A DNA stretch of 45,146 bases, from the NCBI GenBank assembly GCA_903916195.1, contig CAIWVP010000038.1:1-45146 (forward strand). The letters are read 5' to 3'. The position numbers were made by a program, and so were the translations under genes. Within the stretch, counting starts at the first letter, position 1. Every line of letters begins with the position of its first letter. Positions 34,733 through 43,992 of this stretch are shown here, piece by piece. The DNA is from an uncultured Verrucomicrobiota bacterium. Lineage in GTDB: Bacteria; Verrucomicrobiota; Verrucomicrobiia; Limisphaerales; UBA9464. The notes beneath the pieces are model-generated. The model saw only the letters and a list, made by a program, of their open reading frames with translations, did not search any database and was not told the origin of the DNA.

Positions 34733-36088
34733 GTGAACCTCCTCAACACCATCCTCATCGGCCTGAAGGAGATCTGGGCGCACAAGTTCCGGAGCCTGCT
34801 GACGATGCTCGGCATCATCCTCGGCGTCGCCTCGCTCGTGGGCATGGCCGCCATCATCAAGGGCATGGAGAACGGGATGAAGGAGACCATGGTCGCCATG
34901 GGCGGAGTCGACAAGGTGCTGCTCCGCATGCAGCCCGTCCCGGCGTGGCAGGACCACCTCGCCGACCAGGCCCCGGGCCGCACGATGGCCGATGTCATGG
35001 CCTTGCGGCGGAGCGCTCCCTTGATCCGCGTCGTCTCGCCCGAGATGGCCATCGAGGAAATGACCCTGAGCCGCGCAGGACGCCACGTGACGCCTTCCGA
35101 ATGCGCCGGCGTCTGGCCCGCGGTGCTGGAGATGAACCTCCACACGGTCGCGCACGGACGCTTCTTCAACGACATCGACGAGACCGAGGCCCGCAGCGTG
35201 TGCGTCATCGGCACCGGCATCCGCGACGAGCTTTTCGGCAAGCCCGACGAGGTCGGACGCGAGATCGTGCCGCTGGGCGAGCGGATCCAGCTGAACGGCC
35301 AGCCGTTCACCATCGTGGGCATGTTCGAGCACTACGAGAGTGAGCAGGAATCCAAGGAGCGCGCCCTCCAGAAGGTCCAGGGCAAGCAGGCGCAGACCGG
35401 TCCGAAGCGCCAGAAGGGCTGGGGCAAACGGGGCGGATGGGCCTTCTGGCGGAAGAACATGACCATCTACATGCCGCTCAACACCGCGTGGGTGAAGTTC
35501 CGCGCCATCGGCGACAAGGACGGCATCCTCGATCCCCGCCTGAGCGACATCGACATCAAGGTCGTCGGCCTCGACCTGTTGGAGCCCGCGCTCCAGCAGG
35601 CGCGCAACGTCCTGATGTCGACCCATCACGGGATCGAGGACTTCACCTTCGAGACCCAGGAGAACCAGCTCGAGAACATCAACAAGCAGATCGCCAACGC
35701 GCGGCTGAGCGGCGGCATCATCGCGGTGATCAGCCTGCTGGTGGGCGGCATCGGCATCATGAACATCATGCTCGCCAGCATCAACGAGCGCATCCGCGAG
35801 ATCGGCACCTGCAAAGCGATCGGCGCGACCGGCCTCGACATCTTCACCCAGATCCTGGTCGAAAGCGTCGTCGTGTCGCTGGTCGGCGCGGCGCTTGGCG
35901 TGGTGGCGAGCTACGCCTTCGTCGAGGGGCTCCAAGTGCTCACGCCGTCGGCGAACACCCCGATCATCACGACGTCCGCGATGTTCGTCGGCGTCGCGTT
36001 CAGCGCCCTGGTCGGCGTGCTCGCCGGGTTGATCCCGGCGTTCAAGGCCGCCCGCCTGGACCCCATCCAAGCGCTCCGGTACGAGTGA
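34733..36088 (+). CDS. MacB-like ABC permease 2
   Basis: The 451-residue protein is a clear paralogue of permease 1: the shared block GLKEIWAHKFRSLLTMLGII opens both, and both have GGIGIMNIMLAS in the FtsX block. A basic Gly/Trp periplasmic stretch (GPKRQKGWGKRGGWAFWRK) sits at the same place. A GTG at 34733 aligns with the permease 1 start; the ATG at 34682 would add 17 unrelated residues reaching into the antitoxin promoter. It shares the single ATPase at 31437, or forms a heterodimer with permease 1. Confidence 0.9.
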   Translation: MNLLNTILIGLKEIWAHKFRSLLTMLGIILGVASLVGMAAIIKGMENGMKETMVAMGGVDKVLLRMQPVPAWQDHLADQAPGRTMADVMALRRSAPLIRVVSPEMAIEEMTLSRAGRHVTPSECAGVWPAVLEMNLHTVAHGRFFNDIDETEARSVCVIGTGIRDELFGKPDEVGREIVPLGERIQLNGQPFTIVGMFEHYESEQESKERALQKVQGKQAQTGPKRQKGWGKRGGWAFWRKNMTIYMPLNTAWVKFRAIGDKDGILDPRLSDIDIKVVGLDLLEPALQQARNVLMSTHHGIEDFTFETQENQLENINKQIANARLSGGIIAVISLLVGGIGIMNIMLASINERIREIGTCKAIGATGLDIFTQILVESVVVSLVGAALGVVASYAFVEGLQVLTPSANTPIITTSAMFVGVAFSALVGVLAGLIPAFKAARLDPIQALRYE

Positions 36089-36151
36089 CGGAAATGCCCG
36101 GTCCGCGGCGTCCCTTGTCCGGCTCCGTCCTGGCCGATAGCGTCCCGCCCG

Positions 36152-36610
36152 ATGAGCAAAGCGTTCACGCGCGAAGACGACGACGCTCCGGAACCGCCTC
36201 CATGGCCGCGCCGGGTTTCTTCGCTGCCCTTCGGCACGAAGAACTACATCACCGCGGACGGGGCCGCCCGGATGCGTGACGAACTGGCCCGCCTCGTCGA
36301 GGTCGGGCGTCCTTCGATCGCCGTCGTGACGGGGCATCCCGATGGGATCGAGCGTCGATCCGCCGTCGACGCCCGCATCGTGGCCATCCAGCAGGTGCTC
36401 GGATCCGCCGTGGTCGTCGCGTCACCGTCACCGCCTTGGGAGGAGGTCCGGTCCGGTGCCACCGTCGGGACCCGCGACCGTCGCGGCGAGACGGCCACCT
36501 ACCGGATCGTCGGCGTGGACGAGACCGACCTGGGAAATGACCATGTGAGCTGGATCTCTCCGGTGGCCAAGGCGTTTTTGAACGGGCGGATGGAACGGAA
36601 GGGGCAGTAA
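36152..36610 (+). CDS. GreA/GreB-family factor with shortened tip, truncated C-terminus
   Basis: The 152-residue protein opens MSKAFTREDDD with LPFGTKNYITADGAARMRDEL, the GreB-like N-terminus, and continues with RIVGVDET and SPVAKAFLNGRM of the FKBP-like domain. The coiled coil is shortened: between LVEVGRPSI and the second helix only TGHPDGIERRS remains, without the acidic GDxSEN tip that Gre factors insert into RNA polymerase. The expected last ~20 residues (the GDxxxxxxPxGE strand) are missing: the final KGQ-stop is encoded by the first bases of the repeat at 36601. It may still bind polymerase but should not stimulate transcript cleavage. Confidence 0.75.
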   Translation: MSKAFTREDDDAPEPPPWPRRVSSLPFGTKNYITADGAARMRDELARLVEVGRPSIAVVTGHPDGIERRSAVDARIVAIQQVLGSAVVVASPSPPWEEVRSGATVGTRDRRGETATYRIVGVDETDLGNDHVSWISPVAKAFLNGRMERKGQ

Positions 36611-36703
36611 TCAGTGAACAGTGAACAGTAGGTCAGTACGGCGGCTGCTGGTCGGTCGGGTTGGCTCACTGGATACTGGACACTGGATACTGCTTACTGC
36701 CCC
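36601..36703. repeat. Inverted repeat of CAGT-phased heptamers
   Basis: The arms 36601-36630 and 36674-36703 are inverted copies matching at 24 of 30 positions, both ending in GGGGCAGTAA outward. Inside each arm, CAGTNNN repeats every seven bases (CAGTGAACAGTGAACAGTA; CACTGGATACTGGACACTGG). The left end overlaps the Gre-like gene and supplies its stop codon. Confidence 0.75.
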
Positions 36704-36782
36704 TCCACGCCTTCCGCCTTGCCTTTCCGGCCCGCGGGTGACCTAGCCGGGTGAGAGCCCCGGCGCCGTCGTCGGCGCCCCT

Positions 36783-36899
36783 AAGTTTCAGGTCGGGGAT
36801 GGTCTCGGTCTCAGGTTCCAGGTTCAGGTCCCAAGTTTCAGAGGCAACGGAGCCGGTTCCCCAACCTGCAACTTCAAACCTCCAACCTGCAACTCAACC
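36783..36899. repeat. Second phased inverted repeat, CAGGTT type
   Basis: A left part rich in TTTCAGGT/TCAGGTTCCAGGTTCAGG (36783-36840) faces a right part of CAACCTGCAACTTC/CAACCTGCAACT (36861-36898), roughly its reverse complement. It is less regular than the neighbouring element. With it, it fills most of the 420-bp gap before the deacetylase gene; the rest holds nothing recognisable. Confidence 0.55.
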
Positions 36900-37030
36900 G
36901 CCCCCATCTCCGCCTTCCTGGCGGCGACGAGGACCTGGAGATCACCGGGATCCGGTACCGCTGAGGTGCGCTTCGGGCGACCGGGCAACTTGGCCGTTCC
37001 CCTCGGCCTTGGACGCTGGTAAGCATCGCC

Positions 37031-37981
37031 ATGCTGAAGTCCATCGCCGTCGCCGCGGTCTGCGCATTCGTGTCCTGTCCACCGCCCGCCGCCGCGCAGA
37101 ACCTCGCCGAACGGCTCGGCTACCCGGCCACCGACAAGCTGCTCATCGTGAACGGCGACGATGTCGGCATGTGCCACACGGCCAACCTCGCCACCATCGA
37201 TGCCCTGGAGCGCGGCCTGATGCGGAGCGCCACCATCCTCGTGCCGTGCCCGTGGTTCCTGGAGATCGCCAACTACGCGAAAGCGAATCCGGAGAAGGAT
37301 TTCGGAGTGCACCTGTGCCAGACCAGCGAGTGGCAGACCTATCGTTGGGGGCCGGTGGCGCCCAGGAACGAGGTCCCCGGCTTGATCGATCCCGAGGGCT
37401 ACTTCTGGCACGAGACGCCGCAGGTCTATGCCAAGGCCACGCCCGAGGAGGCGTACCGTGAGGCGCGGGCGCAGGTGCTGAAGGCGCTCGCCGCCGGCGT
37501 GGACGTGACGCATCTCGATTCGCACATGGGCGTGCTCCAATACCGGCCAGATTATCTGGAGCAGTATCTCCGGCTCGCGGTCGAGTTCGACCTGCCGGTG
37601 CGGATGGCGTCGCAGGCGACCTTCGAGAAGAACGGGCAATCTGGCTGGCGCGAGAAGTTCGCGGCGAAGGGCATCTTGTTCACCGACGATTTCATCTTCG
37701 ACATCCAGTACCAGGGCGCGCAGGACGTGAAACCCGTCTGGATGAAGCGCCTGACCCAGCTGAAGCCGGGCGTCACCGAGCTGTTCATCCATGCCGGCAA
37801 TCCGACGGACGAGCTCAAGGCCATCACCGGGAGCTGGGCGGTGCGGTCGGCGGAACACGAGACGTTCACGTCGGACGGCGACCTCAAGGCGCAGCTCGAG
37901 CGCGACCACGTGAAGCTCATCGGCTATCGCCCGATCCGCGAGCTCCAGCGGAAGCTACGCAAGGAAAGCCGCGGAAAGTAG
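37031..37981 (+). CDS. Secreted ChbG/YdjC-family carbohydrate deacetylase
   Basis: The 316-residue protein has a signal peptide (MLKSIAVAAVCAFVSC to AAAQ). It has the YdjC metal site: LLIVNGDDVGMCH (Asp43-Asp44), FGVHLCQ near 92-95 and THLDSHMG near 163. The family removes acetyl groups from chito-oligosaccharides or related sugars; most characterised members are cytoplasmic, so export is notable. A Cys at the signal-peptide end could instead make it a lipoprotein, but VSCPPP is a poor lipobox. The gene is single and follows the repeat-filled region. Confidence 0.83.
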   Translation: MLKSIAVAAVCAFVSCPPPAAAQNLAERLGYPATDKLLIVNGDDVGMCHTANLATIDALERGLMRSATILVPCPWFLEIANYAKANPEKDFGVHLCQTSEWQTYRWGPVAPRNEVPGLIDPEGYFWHETPQVYAKATPEEAYREARAQVLKALAAGVDVTHLDSHMGVLQYRPDYLEQYLRLAVEFDLPVRMASQATFEKNGQSGWREKFAAKGILFTDDFIFDIQYQGAQDVKPVWMKRLTQLKPGVTELFIHAGNPTDELKAITGSWAVRSAEHETFTSDGDLKAQLERDHVKLIGYRPIRELQRKLRKESRGK

Positions 37982-38110
37982 CAGGTTGCCGAAAGACCCG
38001 CTCCGCAGGAGTCCACGCGAGAAGGCTCTCGATCTCCGGCGAAAAACGGGACCCGCTGCCGCGTCTCCTACGGGCTCGGAATTTCTTCGGCGGCCCGCCA
38101 ACCTCGGCGC

Positions 38111-38536
38111 ATGTCGAAGAAATCAGCCAAGATCGCCGAGCTCGTCGCCGGCCTCCAGGGCGGCCGGTTCGACGCCCGTTACCTCGGGTATTTCGCCTGC
38201 TTCAACCAGCAGTTGTTCTTCGAGGCCCATGACGTGCTCGAGGAGCTCTGGCTCGCGCAGGGCAAGAGCGGTCCCGACCACGCCTTCCACAAGGGCCTGA
38301 TCCAGCTCGCCGGCGCGTTCGTGCATCTGCAAAAGCAGCGGCTGCGTCCAGCGGTCGCGTTGTTCGACCTCGCGGACGCCAATCTCAGGCGCTATCCCGC
38401 CGCCCATGCCGGGCTCGACCTCGCTGCCGTGCTCGCGCTGGTCGCGGATTGGCGCGCGCGGGTCGTGGACCACGGGTTCGAGGTCAACCCGTTGCGTCCC
38501 GAGGCTCCTCCGGAGCTCGCGTTGCCGGCCGCGTGA
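38111..38536 (+). CDS. DUF309 family protein
   Basis: The 141-residue helical protein has the DUF309 signature [18 protein letters not shown] (residues 31-48), followed by [17 protein letters not shown]. The family is widespread and its conserved H and E residues suggest a metal site, but no function is settled. The stop codon abuts the purH stop codon on the other strand with no spacing. Confidence 0.87.
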   Translation: MSKKSAKIAELVAGLQGGRFDARYLGYFACFNQQLFFEAHDVLEELWLAQGKSGPDHAFHKGLIQLAGAFVHLQKQRLRPAVALFDLADANLRRYPAAHAGLDLAAVLALVADWRARVVDHGFEVNPLRPEAPPELALPAA

Positions 38537-40084
38537 TCAGTGGCGGAAGTGGCGGTGGCCGGTGAAGACCATCGCCATGCCGCGATCATCGGCGGCCTTG
38601 ATGACTTCCGCGTCGCGCATCGATCCGCCCGGCTGGATGGCGGCCGTCGCGCCGGCCTCCGCAGCGGCGACCAGGCCGTCGGGGAAGGGGAAGAACGCGT
38701 CGCTGCACACCACGCTGCCGGCGAGGGAAAGTTTCGCCTCGCCCGCCTTCCACACGGCGATGCGGCTGGAATCCACGCGGCTCATCTGACCGGCACCGAC
38801 GCCGAGCGTGCGGTCCGGACCGGTGTAGGCGATGGCGTTCGACTTGAGGTGCTTCACCACGCGCCAGCCGAAGAGCATCGACTGGAGCTCGGTGTCGGTG
38901 GGCGGGCGCTTCGTGACGATCTTGAGGTCGGTCACGCGGGTCATCTTCAGGTCGCGCTCCTGCCAGAGGAACGACTCGGCGCCGACGCTGCGGACATCGC
39001 ACGGCGCGGCGGCCGCGGGGTCCTTGAGCACCTTGAGCAGGCGCAGGTTCTTCTTCTGTTGGAGCAGCGCGAGGGCGTCCGGCGTGAAATCCGGCGCGAT
39101 GATGACTTCGCTGAAGATCTCCACGATGGCCTCGGCGCAGGCGCGGTCGAGCGTCTGGTTCACCGCGATGATGCCGCCGAACGGCGCCTGCCGATCGGTC
39201 GCGTAAGCGCGGTCCCAGGCCTCGCGCAGCGATCCACCTTGGCCGACACCGCACGGATTCGTGTGCTTGAGGATGGCCAGGGTCGGACCGTCGTCGCGGA
39301 ATTCGCCGATGAGCGCGGCGGCGGCGGTGAGGTCGAGGATGTTGTTGTAGGAGAGCTCCTTCCCGTGCAGTTGCGTGAAGTAGTCGCGGAACTTGCCGTA
39401 GAGCCCGGCCTTCTGATGTGGGTTCTCGCCGTAGCGCAGGGGCTGCACGAGCGGCGCGGAGATGGCCAACGAGGGCAGGGGACCGGTCCCGGAAGAGAAC
39501 TCCTTGGCGAGATGCGCCGCGATGGCCGCGTCGTAGGCGGCGGTGCGGGCGAAGACCTTGGCGGCGAGCGTGCGGCGCAGCTCCAGGGTCGTCTCGCCGG
39601 TGGCCTTCACCATCTCGGCGACCGGCGCGTAGTCGGCGGGATCGACGATGACCGTGACCGAGCCGTGGTTCTTCGCCGCGCTGCGGAGCATCGACGGGCC
39701 GCCGATGTCGATGTTCTCGATGGCGTCATGCAGCGTGACGTCCGGCTTGGCCACGGTCTGCTCGAACGGATAGAGGTTCACCACCACCAGGTCGATGGGC
39801 GGGATGCCGTGCCGCTGCACGGTCGCGACATGCTCCGCGTCCTCGCGCAGATGGAGCAGGCCGCCGTGGACCTTCGGGTGGAGGGTCTTCACCCGGCCAT
39901 CCAGCATCTCCGGGAAACCGGTGTAATCGCTCAGCTCGATGACTGCGAGGCCCTCGGCCCGCAGGGCCTTCGCGGTGCCGCCGGTCGAGACGAGCTCGAC
40001 GCCCGCTTCGGCGAGGACACGGGCGAAGGGGACGAGGCCGGACTTGTCGGAGACGGAAAGCAGCGCGCGGGTGATCTTCGGCAT
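38537..40084 (-). CDS. purH: Bifunctional AICAR transformylase / IMP cyclohydrolase
   Basis: The 515-residue enzyme catalyses the last two steps of IMP synthesis. The cyclohydrolase (MGS-like) domain has [15 protein letters not shown] at the start, [13 protein letters not shown], and [15 protein letters not shown] near residue 65. The transformylase domain has [14 protein letters not shown] near 210, [12 protein letters not shown] and the Lys/His-containing [12 protein letters not shown] near 255; [13 protein letters not shown] and TGHRHFRH close it. It follows a nitroreductase gene on the same strand after 69 bases. Confidence 0.96.
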   Translation of the reverse strand: MPKITRALLSVSDKSGLVPFARVLAEAGVELVSTGGTAKALRAEGLAVIELSDYTGFPEMLDGRVKTLHPKVHGGLLHLREDAEHVATVQRHGIPPIDLVVVNLYPFEQTVAKPDVTLHDAIENIDIGGPSMLRSAAKNHGSVTVIVDPADYAPVAEMVKATGETTLELRRTLAAKVFARTAAYDAAIAAHLAKEFSSGTGPLPSLAISAPLVQPLRYGENPHQKAGLYGKFRDYFTQLHGKELSYNNILDLTAAAALIGEFRDDGPTLAILKHTNPCGVGQGGSLREAWDRAYATDRQAPFGGIIAVNQTLDRACAEAIVEIFSEVIIAPDFTPDALALLQQKKNLRLLKVLKDPAAAAPCDVRSVGAESFLWQERDLKMTRVTDLKIVTKRPPTDTELQSMLFGWRVVKHLKSNAIAYTGPDRTLGVGAGQMSRVDSSRIAVWKAGEAKLSLAGSVVCSDAFFPFPDGLVAAAEAGATAAIQPGGSMRDAEVIKAADDRGMAMVFTGHRHFRH

Positions 40085-40153
40085 AGAAGGCGCGGAGACT
40101 TCGCAGCGGACAACCGGCCGTCAACCGTGGAAACCGACCGCGCGCGGACGCGG

Positions 40154-40804
40154 TCAGATCCGCGTGATGACATCCTCCGGCAGGAAGCGGACCTTCTGGG
40201 TCGTGGCGTATCTGTCGTCGGCGGCGCGATAGCCGGCGGCGCAGGCGACGACCGTGGCGTAGCCGGTGCCGGCGAGGCCGAGGACTTCGTCGTACTGGGC
40301 GGGATCGATGCCCTCCATCGGGCAGGCGTCGATCTCGAGCAACGCCGCGCCGGCCATGAACTGTCCGAGCGCGATGTAGATCTGATGCGTCTGCCAGGTG
40401 TCCAGATAGCCGCCGGCGCGGGCCTTCTCGATGCTCCCGAGCATGACGTTCTTAAAGCCGGCCAAGGAATCCACCGGGATGCCGCGGACCTCGGCGGTGC
40501 GCGCGAGGTAGCGGTCGAGGTCGGCCTCGCCGAGACCGCGCTTCACCGCGAACACCACGAAGTGCGAGCATTCTGCCGGCTGCTTCTGGCCCCATGAGAT
40601 GGGGACGAGCGAGGCCTTCACCGCGGGATCGGTGACGACGATGAACTTCCACGGCTGGATGCCGAACGAGCTCGGGCTGAGCACGAGCGCCTGTTCCAGC
40701 GCGGACCAGAGGTCGGCGGGGATCTTGCGCGCGGGATCGAACTTCTTGGTGGCGTAGCGCCAGTTCAACGCGTCGAGCAGCTGGGAGGACGGGATGGGGG
40801 TCAT
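40154..40804 (-). CDS. NAD(P)H-dependent nitroreductase-family flavoprotein
   Basis: The 216-residue protein matches the FMN-binding nitroreductase fold. RYATKKFDPARKIP near residue 16 carries the FMN-contact arginine, LVLSPSSFGIQPWKFIVV follows, and the C-terminal part has ALLEIDACPMEGIDPAQYD and AAGYRAADDRYA. The family reduces nitroaromatics, quinones or flavins; physiological substrate unknown. The ATG at 40804 is chosen as the start of homology. It probably shares a transcript with purH downstream. Confidence 0.9.
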   Translation of the reverse strand: MTPIPSSQLLDALNWRYATKKFDPARKIPADLWSALEQALVLSPSSFGIQPWKFIVVTDPAVKASLVPISWGQKQPAECSHFVVFAVKRGLGEADLDRYLARTAEVRGIPVDSLAGFKNVMLGSIEKARAGGYLDTWQTHQIYIALGQFMAGAALLEIDACPMEGIDPAQYDEVLGLAGTGYATVVACAAGYRAADDRYATTQKVRFLPEDVITRI

Positions 40805-41006
40805 GGGGTCGGGAAGAGGTCGGTTCGAGTTGGGTTCGCCGGAAGCGCCGGTAAAAGTAACCGCCGCCGCGGACCTCGCAAGGGGGGTGACGATCCTTCG
40901 GCGCGCCGGTCCGGGGCGCGTCCTCGCGCTCGGTGAGGACGCACATCCGCCGAAGGAATCTGTTTCGCCTTCGCCGCCGGGGCCGGTAGGTTCCGTCCGT
41001 ACCTCG

Positions 41007-43991
41007 ATGCACTCCCGGCCCTTCATCGTACTGGTGAATTCCGTCCTCGCGGCGGCTGCGTTGCTGTCCCCGGTGCGGTCGGCCGCCGCCGAGGCCAAGT
41101 TCGATCTCGAGGCGCGCAAACAGAAGCAGGCGTGGCTCTGGGAAGCTCCAAAGCGGCAGGTGCCGCCGGCCGTGAAGGATGAACGCTGGCCGCTCGGCGC
41201 CGAGGACCGCTTCATCCTGCGTCGATTGGAGGATGCCGGGCTGTCACCGGCGCCCGCTGCCGACGACCGGACGTGGCTCCGGCGCGTCCACTTCGCGCTC
41301 ACCGGGCTCCCACCGGGCCTGGACGAGGTCTCGGTCTTCTTGGCGGACACGCAGCCCGGTGCGCGCGGACGGGTCGTCGAACGCCTTCTGGCTTCACCGC
41401 ATTTCGGGGAACGGTGGGCGCGGCATTGGATGGACCTGATGCGCTACGCGGAATCCCGCGGGCACGAAGGCGACTACACCATCGCCAACGCGTGGCACTA
41501 TCGGGACTACCTCGTCCGCGCCTTCAACGCCGATGTCCCGTACGACCGGTTCCTTGCCGAGCATCTCGCCGGCGACCTCCTTCCGGAGCCTCGGCTGCGT
41601 CCCGGCACGGACATCAACGAATCCGTCGTCGCGACCGGCTGGGCCTTCCTCGGCGAGGAGAACCATTCGCCGGTGGATATCCGCCAGGACGAGTGCGAAC
41701 GGGTCGACAACAAGATCGATGTCTTCAGCAAGACCTTCCTCGGCCTGACCGTCTCCTGCGCGCGCTGCCACGACCACAAATTCGACCCCATCCGCGCGCA
41801 GGACTACTACGCGATGAGCGGATTCTTCCTCGGCTCGGGCTTCCGGCAGGTCCGTTTCGAGGCGATGGAGAACAACCGCAAGATGGCCGCGGAACTCATG
41901 GACCTGCGGCGGCGCTCCGTCCCGGGCATCACCCGTGAGATCGCCGAGGCCAACCGGCCGGGTCTGGGCAAAGTGGCGGAGATGCTGGTCGCCGCGCGCG
42001 ATGTCCTGGCCGACGCCTCGCCGGCCGCGGTGGGGACCGTCGCCGGCAAGCATTCCCTCGACCCGGAGAGGCTCGGGCTTTGGGTGGCGCGGCTCCGCGA
42101 TGCGACGACCCACTCCGCGGATCCTTTGCATCTCCTGGCGACCGGGTCTTCGCCCGTCGCGGCCGCGGCGGGGCTGCCGGCCGGGGCGCGGGTGGTCGCC
42201 GATTTCACGGGCCCGGGCAGACAGCCGTGGAAAGTGGACGGCGAAGCGTTCGGACCGGGGCCGGTGGCCGCCGGCGAGATCATCCTGGCCCACGGCACGA
42301 ACGGCCCCGTCGCCCGCGTCATGCGCCACGGTGCGGCACGGCGCGATCTGTTCTGGTCGCGGCTGAAGACCACGCCGGGCAACGAGGATGATTCGGGCCG
42401 TTTGGCCGCGACGTCGCGCTCGGGCCAGACCTTGTCCACGCCCACGGTGACGCTCGGTGCGGGCAAGCTGCATTACCTGATGCGCGGCAAGGCGCGCGTC
42501 TATGCCGCGGTCGATTCGCACATCATGCTCGAAGGCCCGCTCCATGGCCGGCTCGTGCAGAAGTTCGACAGCGGCCCGGGCGCCGGCCCGCGTTGGCTCA
42601 CCCATGACCTGACCGATTACAGCGGGCACCGGACCCATCTGGAGTTCGGTCCCGACGGCGACGCCGAGATGGAGGTGCTGATGGTCGTGGAATCCGCGAC
42701 GACCCCCGGGTGGCTTCCCGCTGGAGCGGCCGGAGCATCCGCTTCCGTCTCCTCCGCTGATCTGCCCGGCGAGATCCAGCGCGCGCTCATCGACGCGAAC
42801 GAAGCGCTCGCCCGCGGCACGGTGAAGTCGCCGGCGCTGACCGATTGGTTGCTGCGGGACCCGGGCTTGTTCCGGAGCGGATCCGATGCCGGGACCCGGC
42901 GCGCCGCGGATGCTTACTTGGCCGCGCAGGATGACATCGCGCATCGGGTGCGCTGGGAATCCCGCACGGCCGTGGCGTTGTCCGACGGCACGGGCGTGGA
43001 CGAGAACATCCTGACGCGCGGCCGTCCGAACCAGCCCGGCGCCGTCTCGCCGCGGAGCCTTCCCGTCGTGTTCGCCTCGGCGCGGCCGGTCGCGACCACC
43101 GCTTCGAGCGGCCGGGACGAATTGGCGGGGCAGCTGGTCGCCCCGTCGAACCCGATGGTCGCGCGCGTCATCGTCAACCGCGTCTGGCACCATCTTTTCG
43201 GCCGCGGCCTGGTGGCGAGCGTCGACAACTTCGGCGCGTTGGGCGACCGGCCGTCGCATCCGGAGCTGCTCGACCATCTGGCGTGGCGGTTCGTCCACGA
43301 GGACGGCTGGTCGCTGAAGCGCCTCATCGGGCGGCTCGTGCTCACGCGGACCTTCGCGATGGAGAGCAGGGCCGGCGATGCGCGCGCCGAGGAACAGGAC
43401 CCGTCGGACGTGTTGCTCCACCGGATGCCGGTGCGGCGGCTCGAAGGCGAGGTGATCCGCGATGCGTTGCTCGCGGTGTCCGGTCGTCTCGATCCGGCGG
43501 TCGGCGGTCCGCCGGTGGCGATCCATCTGACCGAGTTCCTCGTCGGGCGCGGGCGTCCGGACAAGAGCGGTCCACTGGACGGCGGCGGGCGCCGCAGCCT
43601 TTACACGTCGCTGCGGAGGAATTTTCTCCCGACCTTGATGCAGACCTTCGACACGCCGACGCCGTTCTCGACCGTGGGCAAGCGGAACGTCACCAATGTT
43701 CCGGCCCAATCGCTGGCGCTGATGAACGACGAGCTCTTCCACGAGCAGGCGCGCGTGTGGTCGCGCCGCTTGCTCCGGGAGACGCCGGGCGCAGGCGACC
43801 TGGAGCGCGTGCGCCGGATGTTCGGTGCCGCCTATGCGCGCGAAGCGTCGCCGACCGAGACGGCCGATTGCATCGCCGCGCTCGGCGAGCTGCGCGGGTT
43901 GCATCGGGGCGGAGCGGATCCGGTCGGCGAGGCGTGGGCCGAGCTCTGCCACGCGTTGTTGAACACCAACGATTTCATCTACGTGAAGTGA
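41007..43991 (+). CDS. Secreted DUF1549/DUF1553 (PSCyt2/PSD1) protein
   Basis: The 994-residue exported protein has a signal peptide (VLVNSVLAAAALLSPVRSAAA). The DUF1549 domain (about 55-265) has ERWARHWMDLMRYAES and one haem-type CARCHDHKFDPI near 251. A jelly-roll-like middle region follows, then DUF1553 from about 705 (SNPMVARVIVNRVWHHLFGRGL, FGALGDRPSHPELLDHLAW) to the end. The N-terminal PSCyt1 cytochrome domain present in many relatives is absent. Such genes pair with DUF1501 genes, as here, with one base between stop and start. Biochemical role is unproven; polysaccharide degradation has been suggested. Confidence 0.92.
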   Translation: MHSRPFIVLVNSVLAAAALLSPVRSAAAEAKFDLEARKQKQAWLWEAPKRQVPPAVKDERWPLGAEDRFILRRLEDAGLSPAPAADDRTWLRRVHFALTGLPPGLDEVSVFLADTQPGARGRVVERLLASPHFGERWARHWMDLMRYAESRGHEGDYTIANAWHYRDYLVRAFNADVPYDRFLAEHLAGDLLPEPRLRPGTDINESVVATGWAFLGEENHSPVDIRQDECERVDNKIDVFSKTFLGLTVSCARCHDHKFDPIRAQDYYAMSGFFLGSGFRQVRFEAMENNRKMAAELMDLRRRSVPGITREIAEANRPGLGKVAEMLVAARDVLADASPAAVGTVAGKHSLDPERLGLWVARLRDATTHSADPLHLLATGSSPVAAAAGLPAGARVVADFTGPGRQPWKVDGEAFGPGPVAAGEIILAHGTNGPVARVMRHGAARRDLFWSRLKTTPGNEDDSGRLAATSRSGQTLSTPTVTLGAGKLHYLMRGKARVYAAVDSHIMLEGPLHGRLVQKFDSGPGAGPRWLTHDLTDYSGHRTHLEFGPDGDAEMEVLMVVESATTPGWLPAGAAGASASVSSADLPGEIQRALIDANEALARGTVKSPALTDWLLRDPGLFRSGSDAGTRRAADAYLAAQDDIAHRVRWESRTAVALSDGTGVDENILTRGRPNQPGAVSPRSLPVVFASARPVATTASSGRDELAGQLVAPSNPMVARVIVNRVWHHLFGRGLVASVDNFGALGDRPSHPELLDHLAWRFVHEDGWSLKRLIGRLVLTRTFAMESRAGDARAEEQDPSDVLLHRMPVRRLEGEVIRDALLAVSGRLDPAVGGPPVAIHLTEFLVGRGRPDKSGPLDGGGRRSLYTSLRRNFLPTLMQTFDTPTPFSTVGKRNVTNVPAQSLALMNDELFHEQARVWSRRLLRETPGAGDLERVRRMFGAAYAREASPTETADCIAALGELRGLHRGGADPVGEAWAELCHALLNTNDFIYVK

Positions 43992-43992
43992 T

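Noticed and set aside
36601-36703. CRISPR-like array of CAGT units
   Set aside because: Units are seven bases with no spacers and the arms are inverted, not direct.
38540-40597. 685-codon plus-strand open frame
   Set aside because: It is antisense to purH and the nitroreductase gene, both clearly recognised.
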